From positions 1-64,000 of the forward strand of contig JAKCPI010009397.1 in assembly GCA_023213315.1 (NCBI GenBank): a DNA stretch of 64,000 nt, in the 5' to 3' direction. The notes beneath the pieces were generated by a model, which was given only the letters and a program-made list of their open reading frames with translations, searched no databases and had not been told where the DNA came from. Shown here in pieces: positions 56,935 through 64,000 of the stretch. How positions within the stretch are numbered: the first letter of the stretch is position 1; each line of letters opens with the position of its first letter. The stretch comes from Euborellia annulipes (taxonomy: Eukaryota; Arthropoda; Insecta; Dermaptera; Anisolabididae). A program made the translations under genes and the position numbers.

Positions 56935-58010
56935 TTATTAGAGGATAGTAGAATATATTCATAGAATGTGAATTGGAAATATAACAAAATACGCTACTTC
57001 CCATCTTATATGTTTATTAAAGATGGAAATATCTTTATAAGAGAGAGAGATGACGCACCTTTCTCGTTTCATTCAGGAAAACCGAATTAAAAGTCATTAG
57101 AGTGCGTCTGTCCCGTTGAGTTTTGTTTGCGATTTTGAATCCGACTTAGAATGCGGTTTAGAAAATATTCAAACGTCTATTCTAATGAACCAAAAGACAG
57201 TCGTACCTTCAAAGTTCTTAAAGCTCTCGAGCAATTTTAAGAGGATTACAAATTGTTTTAACAAAACAAGAAAATGAAATCAGGTCTCTGTGCAATCTTT
57301 AAATGCAATTCTCAAGATTTTACAAGAGTGAATCCTATTTATTCATTAATTATGTTTATGAATAAAATTATTTGCAAAAAAGATTTTTAAGGCTCTCGTA
57401 TAAGTATTAAAAACATTATTTTCGTTTAGCTCTAATTTTTCCAGTCACAAATACAGGCTTACTCTAACAAAATTTTTAAATTGTTGAGGTACAGTCGACT
57501 CCACAAGTGTCTGATATGCTCGAGAGTGGAACCTTGAGCTTAGTCAACCAAACCAATATTTTTAAAATTAATAAATTATCTTTTTTGAATATAACTGAAG
57601 GGGAAAAGCTAATCATAAGACAAAACTTCTGACGGCTAGGCATTTTGGTTGCCTAAGCTCTCGAGCACATCGGGGAGTGCCTGATGTACACTTGTATAAA
57701 TAGGGTTGTCGATACGTTTATCATAATATAATTCTTATCTTGTATATAATTTAGTTATTATGTTATAATTTAGTAAGATAATGTTTAGTAGTACACCAAA
57801 ATAATGTTTTTCAAAAATACATTTTGACTTGAAAAAATTATCATGCTACTATATTAAGATAAAAATTCTTATATATATAATAATAAAAGGTTAAAAACAG
57901 CTTTAAAAAATTCCGAAAATTAATTTAAATAATAGAGTTTTTCTATTGGCTGCTTACGATCTTTCAATTTCATATCTACAACAATCAAACGTAATAATTT
58001 TCCCTTTCAA
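56935..58010. other. Upstream of the known USP48-like exons; no exon recognised
   Basis: Unique AT-rich sequence. 52550-53480 (intron), 54925-55255, 58750-59155, 59200-59925, 61815-61990 and 62405-62735 are the same. Confidence 0.4.
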
Positions 58011-58015
58011 TTTTG

Positions 58016-58665
58016 ATTAAGGGCTTGGTGTAGGGGTTAGCGTGATAACCTGTTATACCAAAAGTCGAGGGTTCGGACCCCAGGCAGTCCGATGATTTTA
58101 TTTAAGCCATTTGGATACCAAATGACTTAAGGTGCGCGTCTCGGGGTGCTAACTTTGGGACTTTCCAGGGGCCACAATTTTGAAGCTATCGACCTCAAAT
58201 TTTTTTTTAAATTAAAGCTATTTAAAATATCTACAACTTATAGAAGCCCTTTTTTTGATTTTCGAAAAAAAAATTTTTTTTTTGATTAATCGCATTAAAT
58301 AAAAGATATTTTAAAAAAAGGAGCTCTATAAGTTGTAGATAATTAAATTAGTAATCATTGTGTTAAAAAATAATTAATTTTTTGCCTTTAATTAATTAGC
58401 TGGAAAGTCTAGAATGAAATGCAATTTGTCCCTTGTTTTCCTATGGGGAACACTAACGCCATCTCTTGCCGCCTAGAGGAACTCGGTAGTCAAAAGCTTT
58501 CTAACGACTTTTCGAGACGCGCACCTTAAATAAGAATGCCTGGACCCCAAATATGTATATTAATTAATAACGGATATCGTAAAAGTCTTATATGGACTGA
58601 GATGCAGAAAAGACTCCGTGAATGTGAGTCTGAATGAGAAAAAAGTGTGAGTGCTCTCAAATATT
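58016..58665 (+). repeat. tRNA-derived SINE, family 1, interrupted by the TTAA MITE
   Basis: 58016-58130 holds the promoter boxes (TGGTGTAGGGGTTAG, GGGTTCGGACCCC); 58530-58665 holds the tail. The join is restored by removing 58131-58525 and one TTAA. Confidence 0.85.
58131..58525. mobile_element. TTAA-flanked MITE splitting a SINE
   Basis: 395 bp with TIR GGTGCGCGTCTCGG/CGAGACGCGCACC, flanked by TTAA at 58127-58130 and 58526-58529. The SINE sequence on the two sides joins cleanly (AAATGACTTAAATAAGAATG), so the empty site is known. Inside, TATCTACAACTTATAGA and its complement form a second inverted pair. A TTAA target is typical of piggyBac-type transposases, though the TIR does not start CCC. 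Confidence 0.88.
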
Positions 58666-59159
58666 CTAATTGAAATGGTAATCAATAGGGACAGGGTTCC
58701 AAATGGCCTTAAGATGCCAAAAAATATATTGAATAAAAGAAAAAGCTTTCAATTATTATTTTATTTATTTTTGGCCCAATTTAAAGCAGAGATTAATTTT
58801 TAAATTTTTATCTTAGATCTAACATCGAAATTCATTCAAATCGAAATCTTCGGTTAATCAGGGTATTCAGTGTTTTTGAATTTTTTTTTATATGAAAAAA
58901 ATTAATATAGTACGTATGTATCAAATGAGATTGCAATACAATTATTTACGTATATAGAAAAATTGAATAATTATTGTAAAAAATTAAAAACAATAGTTTA
59001 GCAAAAAAACTTTTATTAAAAATTAACATAATGACAAGGGATTTCACTTTTGATGACGACACGAGCATTAAGTTTTATAAATATTATTTTTTAATAAATC
59101 TTTGAAACTTATGAGTTAGTCTTTTTAATTTTATGAAGACCAAACATCTTTTTCAAATC

Positions 59160-59192
59160 CTGAAAAAAGTTTCGACTCAAACCCGAAACGTC
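59160..59192 (+). ncRNA. Solo hammerhead-like motif, box 1 decayed
   Basis: CTGAAAAAAG, then CAAACCCGAAACGTC. The 3' half is intact; box 1 has lost its GA. Confidence 0.4.
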
Positions 59193-60360
59193 GTATAGAA
59201 GTATTAATTTTTTTTTTTCACACAAGCTGTCTGACTGTTCAAATTTAATATTTTTAATAAATATAAAAAAACAAAAGAAACAGGTGTCTTTGGAATAGTT
59301 CTTTTTTTTCATCAAATTAACGATAAGATTTTTTTTTTTAAACATAATGTGAGAAATTGGTGAAATTATGAATTTATCTTGTAATCTGGTGCGTACATTT
59401 TCTCCCCCTCTCTGCGCTTATCTCTCCCTATCTTTCTATATATTAAGAAGAGGAGAAAAAAAAACAACACATCTTTATACAAATGGTCAGGAGGGATGGA
59501 TATTTTGACTACTACAAATGTCTTGCCATTTTTCCTTATTAAATTAACAAGAACACTGGAACTAATTTGACATGTGTAAGTTTTTTTATATATCTATTCA
59601 AAATTATATATAAAAAAAAGTAAAAAAATGCTTTAATATAGGCAAGGCCAACCAATCAGAAAATCCTTTAAAGATAAATTTAAATATGAAAATTTGCGAG
59701 TAAGGGGGTGGCATGGAGCAAAGGGGAAGGAAACGCATCTAAAACAGTCACCTGAAATAATACCGGCCACGTCCCTCACCAATTCTATTAATTTCAATTT
59801 TTTTTTTGAAAATAGGCCTGACTCTCAACACCCACACAAGCACATTGCCACACACATTCTATAAAAACTCATCGTATTAAATTTATTTTAATTAATTAAA
59901 AGTGAGTAAAGCCACCCGGATATAATATAACTTTCTCGTACCTCCGGTATTCGAAAGTTGTGTACTGTGCTATTACACGTGCCGCGAAATTTAGGGCTGG
60001 TTTCTTCAAATAAAAAAAAAAAGATTGTGTCGCACAGTGGACATAGTCGTATACGTATGTATCCACACAAAAAATAAAACTAAGTCCAAAGGGACACATT
60101 TTCTGTGACAGTTTCACATGTATGGATTGGAACTCCTTTTCCGACAAAAAAAGACAGGATTTTTATTCGCATCGCCTTCGACAACTCTGGCATCACAAGT
60201 AGGCTTCTTTCCAGAAAGGAGTCCTATAAAGGCAACACTTCTAAAATAAAGACAAATTTCTGGAGATCATAGAATTGTGATCTTTGTTAATGAGATAACA
60301 AAAGTTTTAATCAGGATCCGAAGGAACTTTGCAGCCAGGATTAAATAAAAAAATATTTTA

Positions 60361-61028
60361 AGATGTCCATGGGAGAAGTGGCTGTTTAACGATTAGAATA
60401 ATAGCAGGGAAAAGAGGATGTCAGCCAAAAAGAGAGCCTCTAATCAAATAAACATCTCAATTCAGAAGACGTTTCGGTTTTAATTAAATAAAGCCATCAT
60501 CAGTTCTTATGAGCTGAAACGAGCATAAATAATAATTATAATACAACATAAAAAAAGAAAAAATATTATGTATATATGTTCCATGAGACAACGTTCCAGA
60601 ACATTCTTGTCTGTGTTAAATAAATAAATAAATAAAAATATCTCAATGGTGTAGGTGTATACCTTGAGATTGCCAATATTATAAGATCTGATGTTTTTTA
60701 TAATTTAAAAAAAATAATAAATAAGTCCTACAGCAAGTGGACGAAACATTGTCTGGGGTCAAATAAAGTTTTGTTTTAAAAAACTTTTTGACTTTAATTG
60801 AACCTACTGGTCCGAATCCTTTTGGAAATTGAAAAGAAGGTTCCTGAGCTTCATCAAATTTAAAAAAAAATATTTTTATGTTGTATTATAATTATTTATG
60901 TTCGTTTCATCTCATAAGAACTGATCATGGCTTTATTTAATTAAAACCGAAACGTCTTCTGAATTGAGATTTTTATTTGATAGAGGCTCTCCTTTTGGCT
61001 GACATCCTCTTTTCCTGACTATTATTCT
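60361..61028 (+). mobile_element. Palindromic hammerhead element with an exact 14-bp target duplication
   Basis: AAAAAAATATTTTA is present at both 60347-60360 and 61029-61042, bracketing a 668-bp insert. The ends are inverted (AGAATAATAGCAGGGAAAAG versus its complement near 61010). Hammerhead motifs lie at 60468-60503 (minus; CTGATGA, stem II GGCTTT with AAAACC wobble pairing, GAAACGTC) and 60921-60956 (plus; box 1 degenerate CTGATCA). For the minus motif, stem I has AGAA/TTCT, an internal loop, and CTCA/TGAG, the layout that allows loop-loop contact in active type I hammerheads. Confidence 0.8.
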
Positions 61029-61047
61029 AAAAAAATATTTTATTTTA

Positions 61048-61522
61048 GTTTGAATGCTAGGCTGGGATGAGTAGAGTAAAGGGGTTGGAGAGAATAACCA
61101 GCAAATTTGTAGCTCCACCTGACGTCCTTTATTTGGCAGATATTTCGATGCGTAGAACACACATCATCTTCAGTGCCGCGAGGAATAGTAGGTGGGCTTA
61201 GTCTATTAATATCAAATGCCTTAGGGGCGTTAAACATAGTGGTGAGGTGCCTTCTCTAAGCTGATGACCGCTCTGTGTCCATAGCAGAATTGATTCTGCT
61301 ATGGATTCTGCTATGGACACAGAGCGGTCATTAGCTTAGAGAAGGCACCTCACCACTATGTTTAACGCCCCTAAGGCATTTGATATTAATAGACTAAGCC
61401 CACCTACTATATCCTCGCGGCACTGAAGATGATGTGTGTTCTACGCATCGAAATATCTGCCAAATAAAAGGACGTCAGGTGGAGCTACAAATTTGCTGGT
61501 TATTTCTCTCCAACCCCTTTAT
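61048..61522 (+). mobile_element. Palindromic hammerhead element with an exact 11-bp target duplication
   Basis: ATTTTATTTTA occurs at 61037-61047 and 61523-61533. The insert is an almost perfect palindrome of about 220-bp arms around a short centre near 61290 (a CTGCTATGGA repeat). Hammerhead-like motifs at 61139-61173 (minus) and 61423-61457 (plus) read CTGAAGATGATG, then CATCGAAATATC. Stem II pairs GATG with CATC. The stem III/cleavage segment is ATATC instead of ACGTC, still a palindromic A-T-A-T stem III ending in a permissible UC. Confidence 0.8.
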
Positions 61523-61994
61523 ATTTTATTTTATTTTTTATTCGCCGACGTTTCGGTCGCCAATCATGAACTTCATCAGGGCAAATATTATTAACTATAC
61601 TCGATCTTAGGTATTTAATGATCAGTGAATCAGATAGCCCAATAAAAAAGAAATTGTATATGATTGCAATAGACATTAAAATACAAAAAATCTTGTATAT
61701 AGTTAACAAAATTTGCCCTGACGAAAGTCGTGATTGGCGACCGAAACGTCGGCGAATAAAAATATTTTGATTTAATCTCCTGGATTCAAAGTCTTCGGAT
61801 CCTAATCAAATTGATAAATTTTAATTTCTATCTTGTTGTTGTTTGTTAGTAGGCTTGAATATATATATTTTTTTAAAGAAGAATAATGTCTGTTTTTAAG
61901 CAAGGGGTGTGTTTACTTATTCGATGTCAAAAGGGAAGTTGATAATAGAAATTCGATTAGGTTTCAGCGAGAAGGAGGCGGAGGAGGTTGTGCT

Positions 61995-62019
61995 AATTTG
62001 TTTGTCCGATTGAGTGACC

Positions 62020-62060
<41 letters not shown>

Positions 62061-62400
62061 CTCTTTTAAGCCGTCGCTTCCACTCGCTTGACCGCCACCC
62101 TTGTTGATCCAAGCAAGAAATACCCTCCGAATCGGCAAAAGGGCTGTACTCGGTGGCTAACCTAATTAGTCGGCCACATTAGAGGACATTCAGGACAAAC
62201 CACCCCCGAGGAGGATCGCTTTAAATGAATAGTTGCATTTCGAGTTAATAGCCTCCTCCCCCTCCCCCTCACCCTCCTCGTTCTCGTCATCATCTTAGGG
62301 GGGACTTCCAAATACATCTTGTATAAATCCCTGATAAGAAGCATGTCTTATCTCGGCATTTGCATAAGAACAAGACTAAGAGGTAGAAATTAGTCCTTCA
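61995..62400. other. GC-richer single-copy island with a TC microsatellite and factor-site-like motifs
   Basis: (TC)n at 62022-62056, then unique sequence with CTAATTAG (62163), CTTATC sites near 62346 and ATTTGCAT (62358). Pyrimidine-rich CCTCCCCC stretches. No exon-like frame with splice signals was recognised. Possible regulatory DNA. Confidence 0.35.
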
Positions 62401-63074
62401 CTTATAGAAATAATCAGATTGTTCACATTTTGTTCGTTTTTGGAAAAACTTCTTAAAACAAAAGATGAAGGCCATTTATTAATGCATACAATTATTAGAA
62501 GAAAATTAAAAACAAAATTAATTTTAAATTAACTTTTTTTTTAGTTTTCTAAATAACCAAGAAGTTTGTAAAACCAAAAATTTGGACTTTATCGCATTGT
62601 CAATCAGGAATAATAAAAAATCGGACTAGCCACAACACATTTAAATCAAAAATTCACTAGATGGTCAACATAGGCTATTGAAAATTATTTGAATCTGAAT
62701 GAACATGATTTTCAAATTTCCATTTTATTTCATTTACTAGCCGCGCCGCCCGCCTTCGGCGGGCTCCGCGTCTAGCCAGGGGGGCTTCGCCCCCCTGGAT
62801 CCCCCACCAGCTGGCTCGGGCCCGCCTGCGGCGGACCCTCGCCTTTTCTTATGAGAAACGGGCTGGCTACGCCCCCCTGGACCCCCCGCCAGCTGGCTCG
62901 GGCCCGCCTGCGGCGGACCCTCGCCTTTCTTAATTATGAGAAACGGGCTGGCGTCTAGACAGGAGGGCTACGCCCCCCTGGACCCCCCATCAGCTGGCTC
63001 GGGCCCGCCTGCGGCGGACCCTCGCCTTTTCTTAATTATGAAAAGAAAATTATTATTACTAACAACTAAGTATT

Positions 63075-63270
63075 CCCATCTGGATACCAGATGGCTTAAA
63101 TAAAAAAAAAATGCCTGGACCCTAATATATAAAATTCATAAATAACGGTTATCGTAAATGTCTTATATGGCCTGAGCTGCCGAAAAGACAGTGTGAATGT
63201 GTGTGTGAGTGTGAGTGTGAGTGTGAATGAGAAAAAAGTGTGAATGTTTTAAAAAAAAAAAAAAAAAAAA
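63075..63270 (+). repeat. SINE family 1 body and tail
   Basis: Starts in CTGGATACCAGATGGC, keeps GCCGAAAAGACAG and a long GTGTGAGTG tail. Further pieces are 8030-8092 (minus, truncated) and the tail at 29218-29285. Confidence 0.7.
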
Positions 63271-63397
63271 AACTAAGTATTCCAGTCCAGTGCCTGCTTG
63301 AGGATTTGTTTACATTCAAAGAATACACAACTGCAAAGAATACTTAAATATTTCTCTATACATTTCCTATGGGAGAAATCGTAACTTTAGCAATTAA

Positions 63398-63781
63398 GGT
63401 GCGCGTCTCGGGGTGCTAATTTTGGGACTTTCCAGCGGCCACAATTTTGAAGCTATCGACCTCAAATTTTTTTTAAATTAAAGCTATTTAAAATATCTAC
63501 AACTTGAAGAAGCCCTTTTTTTGATTTTCGAAAAAAAAAAATTTTTTTTAGATTAATCGCATTAAATAAAAGATATTTAAAAAAAGGAGCTCTATAAGTT
63601 GTAGATAATTAAATTAGTAATCATTTTGTTAAAAAATAATTAATTTTTTGCCTTTAATTAATTAGCTGGAAAGTCTAGAATGAAATGGATCAAGTTGCGT
63701 GTTATCCAATGGGGGAACACTAACGCCTTCTGGTGCCGCCTCGAGTCAATCGTGTTTTAACGGTTTTCCGAGACGCGCACC
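63398..63781. mobile_element. Second copy of the TTAA-flanked MITE
   Basis: 384 bp, same TIR GGTGCGCGTCTCGG, TTAA at 63394-63397 and 63782-63785. About 85-90 percent alike by eye to 58131-58525. It sits inside the GC-rich hairpin repeat of 62740-63980. Confidence 0.88.
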
Positions 63782-64000
63782 TTAATAACTCAAAAAGTTA
63801 TAGGAATTTCGGGACCCGAGTATTTTTCCGGGACTCTCCATAACGTCCTTTATAAGACTGCAAAATTTCGTTTCAAAATTCCAACGGGAAGTTGGTCAAA
63901 CAGAGCGTGACAGACGGACGGATAGACGGACGGACAGACGGACAGACGGACACACCGCAATTATTATATATAGATTTTATTTTTTTATTTCAGGGATTCT

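Larger units (their letters stand above)
60309..61810 (+). mobile_element. Hammerhead-bearing palindromic element, split by two later insertions
   Basis: The left outer arm (60309-60358, containing ATCAGGATCCGAAGG and CAGCCAGGATTAAAT) is the reverse complement of the right end at 61752-61808. The inner arms carry hammerhead motifs at 61547-61579 (minus) and 61718-61750 (plus). The plus motif reads CTGACGA, then a short stem II, then CCGAAACGTC. A 6-bp stem I forms between TTTGCC upstream and GGCGAA downstream. Two younger elements of the same type, 60361-61028 and 61048-61522, sit in its left arm, each with an exact target duplication. Relation to Penelope-like retroelements is inferred from published hammerheads in that group; no reverse transcriptase is present. 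Confidence 0.75.
62740..63980 (+). repeat. GC-rich hairpin repeat with TTCG-loop stems and a GACGGACAGACGG tail
   Basis: The left part (62740-63035) is GC-rich against an AT-rich background and holds GCCCGCCTTCGGCGGGC and CAGGGGGGCTTCGCCCCCC, stems capped by TTCG. CAGCTGGCTCGGGCCCGCC repeats three times (about 62808, 62888, 62990). A SINE tail and a TTAA MITE are inserted in the middle. The right end (63786-63975) has GACGGACGGACAGACGG repeats and stops at TATATAGATTTTA. Related pieces lie at 7998-8030, 22105-22165 and 32312-32345. Class unknown. Confidence 0.6.

Noticed and set aside
59888..60250. Minus-strand open stretch reading SVAFIGLLSGKKPTCDARVV behind an acceptor-like TTTATTTTAG
   Set aside because: It resembles an exon, but I do not recognise the protein, it has no good donor in phase with the 54920 exon, and hairpin-repeat relics overlap its right part.

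Overview
The window is a stretch of AT-rich animal genome. I infer an invertebrate, most likely an arthropod: very low GC, tRNA-derived SINEs, mariner, hAT, TTAA-type and LINE remnants, and dense hammerhead-ribozyme repeats of the Penelope-like kind. I cannot name the species. No prokaryotic genes, rRNA, CRISPR array or intact transposase is visible. Almost all short open frames fall inside repeats and look like chance.

The only host gene I can support is on the minus strand. Three exons at 54802-54920, 51695-51883 and 40134-40259 join in phase, with canonical splice signals, into the C-terminal part of a USP48-like ubiquitin hydrolase: the end of the last DUSP-like region, a basic linker, and the C-terminal ubiquitin-like fold. 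The introns are 2.9 kb and 11.4 kb and are packed with transposon debris. The final coding exon should lie at lower coordinates and the catalytic exons beyond the right side; I found neither.

The rest is a layered repeat landscape. (1) About 40 hammerhead ribozyme motifs (CTGANGA, stem II, GAAACGTC) occur mostly as head-to-head inverted pairs forming 0.2-0.7 kb palindromic elements. Four of these have exact target-site duplications of 10-14 bp, and one cluster at 60.3-61.8 kb is nested three deep. (2) A hairpin-ended repeat (about 660 bp, six long copies, many fragments) carries a palindromic RFX/X-box-like site. (3) Several non-autonomous hAT families have exact 8-bp duplications. In two places (12513-16355 and 28971-30471) two hAT copies plus the DNA between them are flanked by a single 8-bp duplication, as expected for a composite transposon. 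(4) Others are TTAA-flanked MITEs (one splitting a SINE), mariner deletion derivatives, Tc1-like and 4-bp-TSD MITEs, tRNA-derived SINEs, two LINE 3' ends, and a 12-unit poly-C satellite at 20.4-21.9 kb.

Layout: 0-12 kb, repeat fragments and small MITEs; 12.2-18.1 kb, a tandemly duplicated hammerhead element whose first copy is loaded with hATs; 20.4-21.9 kb, satellite; 22-39 kb, mixed SINE, hammerhead and hAT repeats; 40-55 kb, the USP48-like gene region; 55-64 kb, X-box, SINE and nested hammerhead elements and a GC-rich hairpin repeat. A few GC-richer single-copy islands (4.3, 10.8, 18.9, 25.6, 38.1, 42.1, 44.7, 46.5, 54.6 and 62.1 kb) are not explained by repeats and may be regulatory.
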